In this document: piece after piece, positions 1-7,460 of the stretch | Layout: the number at the start of each line of letters is the position of its first letter | How positions within the stretch are numbered: the first letter of the stretch is position 1 | Origin: Alphaproteobacteria bacterium UBA6178 | GTDB lineage: Bacteria > Pseudomonadota > Alphaproteobacteria > Rickettsiales > UBA3002 | Reading direction: 5' to 3' | DNA: 30,814 nt | Assembly: GCA_002422205.1 (NCBI GenBank) | Contig: DITS01000045.1 | Span: 1-30,814, forward strand | Notes under the pieces: model-generated | What the model was told of the DNA's origin: nothing | What the model saw: only the letters and a program-made list of their open reading frames with translations | The model's database searches: none | Made by a program: the position numbers and the translations under genes

Positions 1-21
1 CCCTCTCCCGGAGGGAGAGGG
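1..21. repeat. Perfect short hairpin at window edge
   Basis: Nine-base arms CCCTCTCCC (1-9) and GGGAGAGGG (13-21) flank a 3-base loop. No T-run follows on either strand, so it is not an obvious terminator. It lies at the head of a repeat-rich spacer. Confidence 0.6.
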
Positions 22-33
22 GGAAGAAGAAGG

Positions 34-62
34 CCGGACCCCGTCATTCGACGGGGTGACAA
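34..62. repeat. Half copy of dispersed repeat family 2
   Basis: The segment carries a CCGGACC lead followed by the hairpin CCCCGTCA/TGACGGGG-like arms around a short loop. The same right half occurs at the ends of the full copies at 8311-8382 and 17278-17349, and again at 9031-9057. It is non-coding. Confidence 0.6.
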
Positions 63-74
63 ACTCCCCTGTAC

Positions 75-193
75 CGTCATCCTCGGGGCGACGGAGCCGA
101 GCCCGGGGATCTTCTTGAGGAGAACAAGGGCGCAGGATATCCATCAGATGGCATGAGATACTGCGCTGACGCTTCGCGTCCCGCAGCATGACG
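75..193. repeat. Mosaic copy of dispersed repeat family 1
   Basis: It begins CGTCATCCT and ends GCATGACG, like the family-1 element at 2377-2466, with GGATAT and GAGATACTG in the interior. Its right hairpin tip (about 162-184, built on GACGC/GCGTC) resembles the reverse complement of the left tip of the 2377 copy. It is longer (119 bp) and more diverged than the other copies. Confidence 0.55.
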
Positions 194-205
194 AGTCATA
201 ATTAT

Positions 206-235
206 AAAAAAGGGGCGCTTGGAAGCGCCCCTTTT
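206..235 (-). terminator. Intrinsic terminator of the phasin gene
   Basis: A GC-rich stem, GGGGCGCTT (212-220) and AAGCGCCCC (223-231), closes a 2-base loop. Read on the minus strand it is followed by six T residues and an AT-rich tail. It lies 17 bp beyond the phasin stop codon. The flanking A and T runs make it potentially bidirectional. Confidence 0.85.
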
Positions 236-252
236 GGTATTGGTTTCAGTGA

Positions 253-735
253 TTACGCGGCTTTGGTAATCTTGCTGATTTCTTCGAGGCTTTCGGCAGC
301 ACGTTTGTTGATAACATCAAACGCTTCGAAGCCGGATTTGGTCACCAGCTCAGACATTTCGCGCATGTTGCTCAGCGAGGTTTCGAACATCGATTTCGCC
401 AGCTCTGCTTGCTTGGTGGTGTTGATTTCGGGTGAGCCAGTGCCCATCATGTCTTTGGCGGCTTTGAGCATTTGCTCCACATTGGTGCGCATCAGTTCGG
501 CCTGACGGCGGGATACCATTTGCGCGCCATCGGTCATCACGCTGCTGGCAGCGGAAAACGCTTCGGCGTTGCGACGGAAATAGGACATCATTTGATTCTG
601 ATCAAGCATGTTAGGCATGCTTTGCATGTTCATCATGTTGGGCATGCTGCCCATATTCATCATGTTCGGCATCGAAGCCGGTTTAAATTCGGACCACATT
701 TTCATGTAATCAGCATACGGGTTTTTGTTCACCAT
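253..735 (-). CDS. Phasin family protein (polyhydroxyalkanoate granule-associated)
   Basis: The 160-residue protein matches the phasin_2 pattern: an amphipathic, helix-rich Ala/Met/Glu segment from about residue 55 to 155 with no cysteines and no membrane segment. Phasins coat PHA storage granules and limit their size. The start is ATG at 735 because AAGGAGA lies 6 nt upstream; an in-frame TTG at 750 falls on the Shine-Dalgarno itself and is rejected. Residues 21-47 are an unusual Met/Asn-rich tandem repeat of nine residues, SMPNMMNMG then SMPNMMNMQ then a decayed SMPNMLDQN. The gene is monocistronic, with a sigma70-like promoter at 791-819 and a strong terminator at 206-235. The family call rests on sequence character, and no PHA synthase is visible in this window. 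Confidence 0.85.
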   Translation of the reverse strand: MVNKNPYADYMKMWSEFKPASMPNMMNMGSMPNMMNMQSMPNMLDQNQMMSYFRRNAEAFSAASSVMTDGAQMVSRRQAELMRTNVEQMLKAAKDMMGTGSPEINTTKQAELAKSMFETSLSNMREMSELVTKSGFEAFDVINKRAAESLEEISKITKAA

Positions 736-790
736 GATAGTCTCCTTCAATTAACAATAGGTCAGTTCCACGCGTGGCGTGTTAGGGTGC

Positions 791-819
791 ATAATGCCAG
801 AGCGAATTCTACCCGTCAA
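791..819 (-). promoter_or_regulatory. Sigma70-like promoter of the phasin gene
   Basis: Read on the minus strand, TTGACG (819-814) and CATTAT (796-791) are separated by exactly 17 bp. The match is five of six at each hexamer. The predicted leader is about 50 nt and carries the AAGGAGA ribosome site. Confidence 0.6.
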
Positions 820-851
820 GTATTATTGTGCAGTGCAAAATAATCGCGTTT

Positions 852-1691
852 TCAAGCGTCGGTGCTGAGTTCGATGGAGCGCGCGCGTGCGGCTTGCACC
901 GCGTTATTTAGTATGCTGTGCAAATCGCTGGAGCCCGCTTCCATCAAGACTTGCAGCGCGGCTGCAGTGGTGCCGTTGGGGCTGGTTACATTTGTTCGCA
1001 GTTGCGAGATGGTGCTGTCGGAGCCTTTGGCGAGTGTGGCGGCACCGAGCACGGTTTGCACCGCTAAGCGGGTGGCTAGTGACGCATCGAGTCCAGCGTT
1101 TTTTCCGGCGTCGATGAGGCATTCCATGATGTAGAATATGTAGGCGGGGCCGCTGCCGGAGATGGCCGTGACGGCATCCATTTGTGACTCATCCTCGATC
1201 CATGCGACATCACCGACTGCGGCAAGTAGCGCGTCGATGGATTGTTGTTCGTCGTCATTTACGGATGCGGTTTTGATGCAAACGCTCATGCCCTGGCCGA
1301 CCATGCTGGGGGTGTTGGGCATGACGCGGATCAGCTTCGCATCGGGCCATAAATGCGAGACATAAAAATCGAGTGATTTACCAGCAGCGACGGAAAAAAT
1401 CAGTGGTTGGGACTCAGGAAATAAATCACGAATGGTGGCGAGCACTTCGGCGAGATGGTTGGGTTTGGTGGCCAGACAAATGGCCGCCGGTGTGATGGAT
1501 TTTGGCAGCGCATCGAGCGAGGGATAAAAGGGCACATCGAAGGGTGCGTGCAGGGCCGAGGCTTTGCTGGTGTCGGTGTCGATCACAATCAGCGATCCGG
1601 CTTTGAGTAATGACGCGCACCAGCCTTCAGCCAGTGCGCGCCCCATATTGCCACAGCCGATTAAAATCAGCGGGTTTGTCGGTGAAATCAT
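852..1691 (-). CDS. proC: Pyrroline-5-carboxylate reductase
   Basis: The 279-residue protein reduces 1-pyrroline-5-carboxylate to L-proline with NAD(P)H, the last step of proline synthesis in the cytosol. The N-terminal Rossmann motif LIGCGNMGRALAEGW is at residues 9-23. The C-terminal dimerisation domain contains the ProC signature region (DAVTAISGSGPAYIFYI, then LRTNVTSPNGTT). Length is normal for the family. The start is ATG at 1691, which overlaps the ybjN stop by ATGA, with GGGAGG 3-8 nt upstream inside ybjN. A longer frame to 1790 lies wholly inside ybjN and is rejected. The two genes appear translationally coupled. Confidence 0.95.
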   Translation of the reverse strand: MISPTNPLILIGCGNMGRALAEGWCASLLKAGSLIVIDTDTSKASALHAPFDVPFYPSLDALPKSITPAAICLATKPNHLAEVLATIRDLFPESQPLIFSVAAGKSLDFYVSHLWPDAKLIRVMPNTPSMVGQGMSVCIKTASVNDDEQQSIDALLAAVGDVAWIEDESQMDAVTAISGSGPAYIFYIMECLIDAGKNAGLDASLATRLAVQTVLGAATLAKGSDSTISQLRTNVTSPNGTTAAALQVLMEAGSSDLHSILNNAVQAARARSIELSTDA

Positions 1692-2185
1692 GCCTCCCCT
1701 ACGGTGTCGAGTAACGCGATTTCGAGTGCTTCCTGTGCGGTGTTGCCGCCCCAGACGACGGACTGAAAGGCAGGGAAGAAACGGTCGCATTCGGTGATGG
1801 CGATGTCGATTAAATCTTCGATTTGCTCGGAGGTTGCGCCTTTGCCACCGCGCAACAGCAGGGCATGGCGGAAGGTGATGAGGCCTTCGTCGGAGCAGAG
1901 ATCAAAATGACCCAGCCACATTTTCTCATTAATGGCGGCGAGTAGCGGGTAGACGGCTTTACGGTTTTTCTCGGGCAGTTTATTGTCGAAGGCGCAGGAG
2001 AAAATCAGTACCTGCAGATCAGGCTGCCAGGTGAACCAGATACGGTAATGGCACCATTGACCGGCGACTTCGGCCAGTAATTCTTCGTCAACAGGGCGGT
2101 CGAATAACCAGTCACGGTCCATTATGAGTTGTTCGGCGAGGTCAAGCGGGTTGGGTGAGTGCGTATCGGAGAAAAGTGCGGTCAT
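1688..2185 (-). CDS. YbjN domain-containing protein
   Basis: The 165-residue protein resembles the YbjN family (a fold related to type III secretion chaperones). It has a hydrophobic central segment (CHYRIWFTWQPDLQVLIFSC) and the typical ending in which a charged helix follows an RHALLLRGG-like strand. Members occur just upstream of proC in many alphaproteobacteria. The molecular function is not established; E. coli YbjN has been linked to stress and motility. The start is ATG at 2185, with GGAGG 5 nt upstream, in preference to the longer frame to 2233. It probably forms a two-gene operon with proC from the promoter at 2259-2287. Confidence 0.8.
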   Translation of the reverse strand: MTALFSDTHSPNPLDLAEQLIMDRDWLFDRPVDEELLAEVAGQWCHYRIWFTWQPDLQVLIFSCAFDNKLPEKNRKAVYPLLAAINEKMWLGHFDLCSDEGLITFRHALLLRGGKGATSEQIEDLIDIAITECDRFFPAFQSVVWGGNTAQEALEIALLDTVGEA

Positions 2186-2258
2186 GGAACCTCCAACAAG
2201 GCTTAGCGCGGCGCTCGCGCCAAGAGGTGACACAGATCCATCTTGCGTGGATGCTTAT

Positions 2259-2287
2259 ATTAAACAAAATGCGCGGCCAATTACCAA
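2259..2287 (-). promoter_or_regulatory. Candidate promoter of ybjN-proC
   Basis: On the minus strand TTGGTA (2287-2282) and TTTAAT (2264-2259) have a 17-bp spacer. The roughly 70-nt leader contains a small GC hairpin, GGCGC/GCGCC, at 2210-2221. Confidence 0.5.
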
Positions 2288-2376
2288 TGATTTTCTGCTG
2301 CGAATGCGAAATAAATAACAAAATATAGGGTTAGTGCGGCTTGTAGGCATCTATATATGGGGTGTGTACGTTCATT

Positions 2377-2466
2377 CGTCATCCTGAGGGACGCGTAGCG
2401 TCAACACAGGATCTCGGGACGCCTCATGAGATCCTGCGCTCTTGCTTCGCAAGCCGCAGGATGACG
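2377..2466. repeat. Full copy of dispersed repeat family 1 (nested palindromes)
   Basis: The 90-bp element starts CGTCATCCTG and ends CAGGATGACG, which are exact reverse complements. It contains two sub-hairpins whose inner ends, CAGGATCTC and GAGATCCTG, are also reverse complements. The left tip is a GACGC/GCGTC type and the right tip is CTTGCTTCGCAAG-like. Related copies are at 75-193, 9078-9158, 22666-22719 (decayed) and 28241-28287. It abuts the 3' end of ubiK and could act as its transcription end. Confidence 0.8.
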
Positions 2467-2473
2467 AAGGGGG

Positions 2474-2740
2474 TTAGGCTTTTTTGGTGGATTTGGGTTT
2501 GCTTCCTTTCTCCAACGCTTCCAGACGCTTAGAGAGAGACTCATTTTCTTCGCGGGCTTTTTGGGCCATGGCTTTGACCAGTTCATGTTCTTCGCGGGTG
2601 ACCAGATGCATGCGGCTGAGCATTTTTTCCATTTGTGCGGTGACTAAGGTTTCGACCTCGCGTTTCATGTCGAGCATGGCGCCGGTGGCGCTGCTGGCGA
2701 GTTTGGACAAATCGTCAAAAAAAGCATGGTCTTTTGCCAT
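2474..2740 (-). CDS. ubiK: Accessory factor UbiK family protein (BMFP)
   Basis: The 88-residue protein has the layout of the BMFP/UbiK family: an amphipathic N-terminal helix (residues 5-35, FDDLSKLASSATGAML), then a coiled coil rich in Lys and Glu (about 48-78) and a basic tail (GSKPKSTKKA). In E. coli, UbiK assists the UbiJ-centred ubiquinone biosynthesis complex and binds membranes. The LVTREEHELVKAM segment (47-59) is characteristic. The start ATG at 2740 is preceded by AGGAG. It is transcribed away from hldD through a 104-bp shared spacer. The specific ubiquinone role in this organism is inferred from the family. Confidence 0.85.
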   Translation of the reverse strand: MAKDHAFFDDLSKLASSATGAMLDMKREVETLVTAQMEKMLSRMHLVTREEHELVKAMAQKAREENESLSKRLEALEKGSKPKSTKKA

Positions 2741-2844
2741 AAAAACTCCTGTGTTTTGCCTGTATTTGTGCTTGTGATACGCGCCATTTTAGCGCAAACT
2801 GATCGTATGATTGATACGGGATTGTAACAGGGGGATCAGCCGCA

Positions 2845-3837
2845 ATGCAACGCATATTAGTGACCGGCGGGGCCGGATTTATCGGGTCGAATATTGCCAA
2901 TGCGATTGCCGATAAGGGCGAGTATCGCGCGGTGGTGTGCGATATTTTCGGCAAAAGCGAGAAATGGCGCAATCTCAGCAAACATCAGATTTTTGAAATT
3001 ATCCAGCCGGAGGATTTATTTTACTGGCTCGAATCGAACCATGAGCAGCTGCATGCGGTGCTGCATTTGGGCGCGACGTCGAGCACAACGGAAACGGATG
3101 TTGATAAATTTTTAGAGAATAATTTTTCGCTGTCGCGTCAGTTGTGGAACTGGTGCGTGGATAAACAAAAACCGCTGATTTATGCCTCGTCCGCTGCGAC
3201 CTATGGCAGGGGTGAGCAGGGCTTTATGGATGATGCGTCGCAAGGCTATTTGCAAAAGCTGCGCCCGCTCAATGCGTATGGCTGGAGCAAGAATTTGTTT
3301 GATCAGTTTATCGCCACCTCGATTGCGCGCGGTGATAAAACCCCGCCGCAATGGGTGGGATTAAAGTTTTTCAATGTGTATGGGCCGAATGAATATCATA
3401 AAGACTCGCAAATGAGTGTTGCGGCACAGATTTTTCCGCATGCGCGGGAAAACAGGCCGGTGAAATTATTTAAATCCTACCATGCCGATTATGCGGATGG
3501 CGGGCAGAAGCGCGATTTTATCTATGTGAAAGATTGCGTGAAGGTGATGCAGTGGCTGATTGCGAACCCGTCCGTGTCGGGCTTGTTTAATCTGGGCACG
3601 GGCGAGGCACGCACCTTTGAGGATCTGGCGAAGGGCATTTTTGGTGCGCTGGGTAAATCGCCGCAAATCAGCTATATCGAAATGCCTGATGCGATCCGGC
3701 AAAAATACCAGTATCTCACCGAAGCGAAAATGCACAAGCTGCGCGAGGCGGGCTATAAGGAGCCATTTTACAGCCTTGAAGAAGGGCTGAAAGATTATGT
3801 GCAGCATTATCTGGCGAAAGAAGACCCGTATTATTAG
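2845..3837 (+). CDS. hldD: ADP-L-glycero-D-manno-heptose 6-epimerase
   Basis: The 330-residue enzyme converts ADP-D-glycero-manno-heptose to the L-glycero form, the last step in making the heptose donor for the LPS inner core. It is an extended SDR. The nucleotide-binding motif TGGAGFIGSN is at residues 7-16, SSAATYG is at 115-121, and the catalytic pair lies in YGWSK (Tyr145, Lys149). The HLGATSSTTETD segment (74-85) and FFNVYGPNEYHK are typical of HldD rather than other epimerases. Length is slightly above the E. coli 310. The start ATG has GGGGGA about 10 nt upstream. It implies a heptose-containing LPS; no other heptose gene is in the window. Confidence 0.93.
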   Translation: MQRILVTGGAGFIGSNIANAIADKGEYRAVVCDIFGKSEKWRNLSKHQIFEIIQPEDLFYWLESNHEQLHAVLHLGATSSTTETDVDKFLENNFSLSRQLWNWCVDKQKPLIYASSAATYGRGEQGFMDDASQGYLQKLRPLNAYGWSKNLFDQFIATSIARGDKTPPQWVGLKFFNVYGPNEYHKDSQMSVAAQIFPHARENRPVKLFKSYHADYADGGQKRDFIYVKDCVKVMQWLIANPSVSGLFNLGTGEARTFEDLAKGIFGALGKSPQISYIEMPDAIRQKYQYLTEAKMHKLREAGYKEPFYSLEEGLKDYVQHYLAKEDPYY

Positions 3838-3868
3838 GCTAATTATTCGGTGCTGATGATGACATGCC

Positions 3869-3897
3869 TTGCCAAACGGATGTGCTCGCTCTAGATT
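3869..3897 (+). promoter_or_regulatory. Candidate promoter of lgt, predicting a leaderless mRNA
   Basis: TTGCCA (3869-3874) and TAGATT (3892-3897) are 17 bp apart. The -10 ends 6 nt before the lgt ATG, so transcription would begin at or next to the start codon. This fits the absence of any Shine-Dalgarno there. Confidence 0.5.
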
Positions 3898-3903
3898 TGG
3901 CGC

Positions 3904-4713
3904 ATGTTATTTTCGCTGGCGCTGCTTCCTTATCCGTCGATTGACCCTGTCCTGATTGCCATCGGGCCGGTGGTGATTCGTTGGTATGCGCTGGCGTATA
4001 TTGCCGGTATTTTCCTTGGGTATTTATATATGCTGCGGCTGAATCGCAGCAAGGGGCCGCTGACGCTGTCGAAGCGGGTGCTCGATGATTTGATGCTATG
4101 GGCGATACTCGGCATTATGCTGGGCGGACGGCTGGGCTATGTGCTGTTTTACCAAACGGGGTATTATGTGGCGAATCCTGAACAGATACTGGCGATCTGG
4201 CGCGGGGGCATGTCGTTTCATGGTGGGCTGATTGGGGTGATTGTGGCGTTTTATATGTATGCGCGGCGTCGGCGCATGGCGTATCTGCCGCTGATGGATA
4301 TGGTGGCGTGCGCGGCGCCAATTGGTTTGTTTTTTGGGCGGCTGGCGAATTTTATCAATGGCGAACTGTATGGCCGCGCGACCGATGTGAGCTGGGCGAT
4401 GATTTTTCCGCGTGGCGGCGATGTGCCGCGTCATCCCAGCCAGCTGTATGAGGCGGGGCTTGAGGGGTTGGTATTGTTTGTGTTGCTGGCGGGGCTGGCA
4501 TGGGGCGCAGGGCTGCGGCAACGCGCAGGGTTTTTGAGCGGGGTGTTTTTAGCGGGCTATGGCGCGTCGCGCGCGTTTGTTGAATATTTCCGTGAGCCGG
4601 ATGAACAGCTGGGCTTTATCATCGGCTCGGCGACCATGGGGCAGCTGTTATGTGTGCCGATGATAGCGCTGGGGCTTTATCTGATGCTGCGGGCAAAGAA
4701 AGTGAGCGCATGA
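3904..4713 (+). CDS. lgt: Prolipoprotein diacylglyceryl transferase
   Basis: The 269-residue inner-membrane enzyme transfers diacylglycerol from phosphatidylglycerol to the lipobox cysteine of prolipoproteins. It is very hydrophobic, with about seven membrane segments. Conserved blocks are present in order: GGRLGYVLFY (74-83), MSFHGG with His106, GRLANFINGELYGR (145-158) with Arg146 and Asn149, HPSQLYEA, and RAFVEYFREPD near the C terminus holding the late Arg and Glu. No Shine-Dalgarno precedes ATG 3904, and a promoter -10 sits 6 nt upstream, so the transcript may be leaderless. The stop overlaps the next gene by ATGA, making lgt-midA-pgeF a coupled unit. Confidence 0.95.
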   Translation: MLFSLALLPYPSIDPVLIAIGPVVIRWYALAYIAGIFLGYLYMLRLNRSKGPLTLSKRVLDDLMLWAILGIMLGGRLGYVLFYQTGYYVANPEQILAIWRGGMSFHGGLIGVIVAFYMYARRRRMAYLPLMDMVACAAPIGLFFGRLANFINGELYGRATDVSWAMIFPRGGDVPRHPSQLYEAGLEGLVLFVLLAGLAWGAGLRQRAGFLSGVFLAGYGASRAFVEYFREPDEQLGFIIGSATMGQLLCVPMIALGLYLMLRAKKVSA

Positions 4714-5792
4714 GCCTAGAGCAGTTGATTAAGGATAAAATTGCAGCGAGCGGGCCGATATCGGTGGCGGAGTATATGGAGCTGTGTCTGGCGCATCCGC
4801 AACATGGTTATTATATCAAGCAAGACCCGTTCGGCAGCCGTGGTGATTTTATCACCGCGCCGGAAATCAGCCAGATATTTGGCGAGCTGGTAGGGTTATG
4901 GTGCGTGGAGATGTGGGCACAGCTGGGCGGCGGGCCGATGGCGCTGGTGGAGCTGGGGCCGGGGCGGGGCACGCTGATGCAGGATGCGCTGCGCGCGACG
5001 CGGCATATCGAGGAGTTTCATGCGTCGCTCAGTGTGCATTTGATCGAGACCAGCCCGATTTTGCAGACGGTGCAATTTCATACGCTGCAGAATCTGCATG
5101 AGCGGATTGTGTGGGAAGAGCGAATCGAGGATTTGCCGGACAAGCCGACCTTGTTTATTGCCAATGAGTTTTTTGATGCGCTGCCGATTCGTCAGCATGT
5201 GCAGACCGCGAATGGGTTGCGCGAGCGGCGCGTGGGGGTGGATGATGCAGGCGCGCTGTGTTTTGTGATGGATGGCAATGGCCTGTCGCTGGCCAAAGGT
5301 GATAGCAGCATCAAGGAAGGCACGATTATTGAGAGTTGCCAGATGGGCAAGGCGGTGATTGGTAAAATGGCGGATCACATCCGCCAGCATCGTGGGGCGG
5401 CGCTGATTGTGGATTATGGCTATCTGGGTGACAGCCATCAAGATACGCTGCAGGCGGTGAAGCAGCATTTATACCATCCGGTTTTGTCGGAGCCGGGGGA
5501 TGCGGATATTACCGCGCATGTGGATTTTGCCACTTTGCTGGAGGTAGCCGCGAGCCACGGTGTGGCCACGCATGGGCCGGTGGAGCAGGGCAAGTTTTTA
5601 GTGCGGCTGGGAGCAGAACTTCGGGTTGAGCGGCTGCTGGCGACTGCCGATGACGAGCAGGCAGTGCAGCTGATTAGCGGTATTAAACGGTTGATTGATC
5701 CGGCGCAGATGGGGGTGTTGTTTAAGGCGATTGCATTGCTTTCGGATCATTCTTTTATTCCGGCAGGTTTTTATGTTCCACAGCGCCCCTAA
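4710..5792 (+). CDS. Class I SAM-dependent methyltransferase, MidA/NDUFAF7 family
   Basis: The 360-residue protein belongs to the DUF185 family, whose mitochondrial member NDUFAF7 methylates an arginine of the complex I subunit NDUFS2. The diagnostic block GDFITAPEISQIFGELVG is at residues 45-62. The SAM-binding loop LGPGRGTLMQD is at 82-92, followed by NEFFDALPIRQ near residues 154-164. The start ATG 4710 overlaps the lgt stop by four bases; an upstream in-frame start at 4650 lies inside lgt and is rejected. It also overlaps pgeF by 20 bp. The bacterial substrate is unproven, and methylation of NuoD/NuoCD is an inference from NDUFAF7. Confidence 0.88.
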   Translation: MSLEQLIKDKIAASGPISVAEYMELCLAHPQHGYYIKQDPFGSRGDFITAPEISQIFGELVGLWCVEMWAQLGGGPMALVELGPGRGTLMQDALRATRHIEEFHASLSVHLIETSPILQTVQFHTLQNLHERIVWEERIEDLPDKPTLFIANEFFDALPIRQHVQTANGLRERRVGVDDAGALCFVMDGNGLSLAKGDSSIKEGTIIESCQMGKAVIGKMADHIRQHRGAALIVDYGYLGDSHQDTLQAVKQHLYHPVLSEPGDADITAHVDFATLLEVAASHGVATHGPVEQGKFLVRLGAELRVERLLATADDEQAVQLISGIKRLIDPAQMGVLFKAIALLSDHSFIPAGFYVPQRP

Positions 5793-6540
5793 TCTGGCGA
5801 GACTCTCTAGCATCGCACATGGCTTTTTTGGCCGCAGCGGCGGAGTGAGTGAGGGGATTTATGCGTCGCTTAATTGCGGCTCCGGCTCGGATGATGTGGG
5901 GGCGCATGTGCGGGAAAACCAGCGGCGGTGTCAGGTGGCACTGGCGGGGCGCGAAGTAGGGTTTTGCAAATTATACCAGATTCACAGCAATGAAGTGGTG
6001 GTGGTGCAGTCGCCCTGGCCGCGCGACAATCCGCCCAAGGCCGATGCGATGGTGACGGTGCAGCCCGATATTGTGCTGGGGATTTTGACGGCTGATTGCG
6101 CGCCGGTGTTGTTTGCAGATGCGCAGGCGGGTGTGATCGGTGCCGCACATGCAGGCTGGAAAGGGGCACTGAGCGGGATTTGCGAGCGCACGATTGCGGC
6201 GATGGAATCGCAAGGGGCGACGCGCAGCGCAATTCGCGCCGCCGTGGGGCCCTGTATCGCGCAGGATTCTTACGAGGTGGGCGAGGAATTTTTAGCACAG
6301 TTTATGATGGTGCATCCGCTTTTTGGTACGTTTTTTACCGAAGGCGCACGGGAGGGGTATTATCACTTTGATCTGGAGGGGTTTGTGCTGCATCAGCTGT
6401 CGCAATCGGGCTTGCAGGATGTGATGGCGCTTGGTATGGATACCTATTCCGATGAAGACGAATTTTTCAGCTATCGTCGCAAAACGCACCGTGGCGAGGC
6501 GGACTATGGCCGCCAGCTTTCGGCGATCATGCTAAAATAA
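5773..6540 (+). CDS. pgeF: Multicopper-polyphenol-oxidase family purine nucleosidase/peptidoglycan editing factor
   Basis: The 255-residue protein is of the YfiH/PgeF family. Members cleave purine nucleosides, and in E. coli the protein removes misincorporated L-Ser from peptidoglycan precursors. The three metal or active-site ligands are recognisable: His71 in IHSNEVV, Cys109 in LTADCAPVLFAD and His126 in GAAHAGWKG. VGPCIAQDSYEVG and the ending YRRKTHRGEADYGRQ are typical. The start ATG 5773 overlaps midA by 20 nt; a longer frame from 5695 is inside midA and less likely. The old laccase annotation of this family should not be taken literally. It is the last gene of the lgt-midA-pgeF cluster. 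Confidence 0.9.
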   Translation: MFHSAPNLARLSSIAHGFFGRSGGVSEGIYASLNCGSGSDDVGAHVRENQRRCQVALAGREVGFCKLYQIHSNEVVVVQSPWPRDNPPKADAMVTVQPDIVLGILTADCAPVLFADAQAGVIGAAHAGWKGALSGICERTIAAMESQGATRSAIRAAVGPCIAQDSYEVGEEFLAQFMMVHPLFGTFFTEGAREGYYHFDLEGFVLHQLSQSGLQDVMALGMDTYSDEDEFFSYRRKTHRGEADYGRQLSAIMLK

Positions 6541-6555
6541 ATTAAGGAACAAATT

Positions 6556-7455
6556 ATGAGTATCATTCCCTTTGATGACCGCGACGGCTGGATTTGGATG
6601 AATGGCCACATGGTGCCATGGCGTGACGCCAAGCTGCATGTGCTCAGCCATGGTTTGCATTATGGCAGCTCGGTCTTTGAGGGTGAGCGCGTGTATGGCG
6701 GGAAGGTGTTTAAACTGAAAGAGCATGGCGAGCGGCTGCTTCGTTCGGCGCAGCTGGTGGGGTTTGAGATTTCGTATAGTGCGGTGCAGCTGGACGAGGC
6801 GGTGATGCAGCTGGTGGCCAAGCAAGGCATTGTCGATGGTTATGTGCGGCGCATCGCGTGGCGTGGCAGCGAGATGATGGCGATTTCGGCGCAGCATAAT
6901 ACTATTCATGTGGCGATTGCGACGTGGGAATGGCCGAAAATGTTTAAAGGCGATGTGGCGGAAAAAGGTGTGCGGCTGAAATGGGCGGATTGGAAACGTC
7001 CGTCGCCGGAGACAATACCGAGTGCGGCAAAGGCGGCGGGGCTGTATATGATTTGCACCATGAGCAAACATGAGGCGGAGCGCGCCGGATACCATGATGC
7101 GCTGATGATGGATTATCGTGGCTATGTGGCCGAGGCGACAGGCGCGAATGTGTTTTTTGTCATGCATGGGGAGGTGCATACGCCGCTGCCGGATTGTTTC
7201 TTAAATGGCATTACGCGGCTGACGGTGATTGAGCTGCTCAAAGCGCGCGGGATTACCGTGGTGGAACGCCATATTATGCCGGATGAGATTAAAGCGGCGA
7301 CGGAGGTGTTTTTAACCGGTAGCGCGGCCGAGATTACGCCGGTGGGCGAGGTGGAAGGCACGCAATTTAGCGTTGGGCCGATTACCCGTCAGGTGAGCGA
7401 AGATTACAGCAAGCTGGTGCGTAGCAAGACGGCGGTAGTGTCAGGCGCGGCCTGA
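6556..7455 (+). CDS. ilvE: Branched-chain amino acid aminotransferase (class IV PLP fold)
   Basis: The 299-residue enzyme transfers amino groups between glutamate and the 2-oxo acids of Leu, Ile and Val. Signature points are HGLHYGSSVFEGERVY (32-47), Arg98-Arg99 in GYVRRIAWRG, the PLP-binding lysine in IPSAAKAAG (Lys159), and the class IV signature near AEATGANVFFV with LNGITRLTVIEL following. FEGER at the N terminus favours branched-chain over D-amino acid transaminase. AAGGA lies 8 nt before ATG 6556. It starts 15 bp after pgeF and may be co-transcribed with it. It converges on the prepilin gene with only 5 bp between stops and no visible terminator. Confidence 0.9.
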   Translation: MSIIPFDDRDGWIWMNGHMVPWRDAKLHVLSHGLHYGSSVFEGERVYGGKVFKLKEHGERLLRSAQLVGFEISYSAVQLDEAVMQLVAKQGIVDGYVRRIAWRGSEMMAISAQHNTIHVAIATWEWPKMFKGDVAEKGVRLKWADWKRPSPETIPSAAKAAGLYMICTMSKHEAERAGYHDALMMDYRGYVAEATGANVFFVMHGEVHTPLPDCFLNGITRLTVIELLKARGITVVERHIMPDEIKAATEVFLTGSAAEITPVGEVEGTQFSVGPITRQVSEDYSKLVRSKTAVVSGAA

Positions 7456-7460
7456 GATTA

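Noticed and set aside
253..750. TTG start at 750 for the phasin
   Set aside because: It lies in the Shine-Dalgarno of the ATG at 735, which has ideal spacing.
472..843. His-rich + strand frame opposite the phasin
   Set aside because: It is the antisense of the Met/Asn-rich repeat (ATG read as CAT) and has no ribosome site.
852..1790. Longer proC from 1790
   Set aside because: The extra 33 residues are Arg-rich, unlike ProC, and are an alternative frame of the YbjN-family gene.
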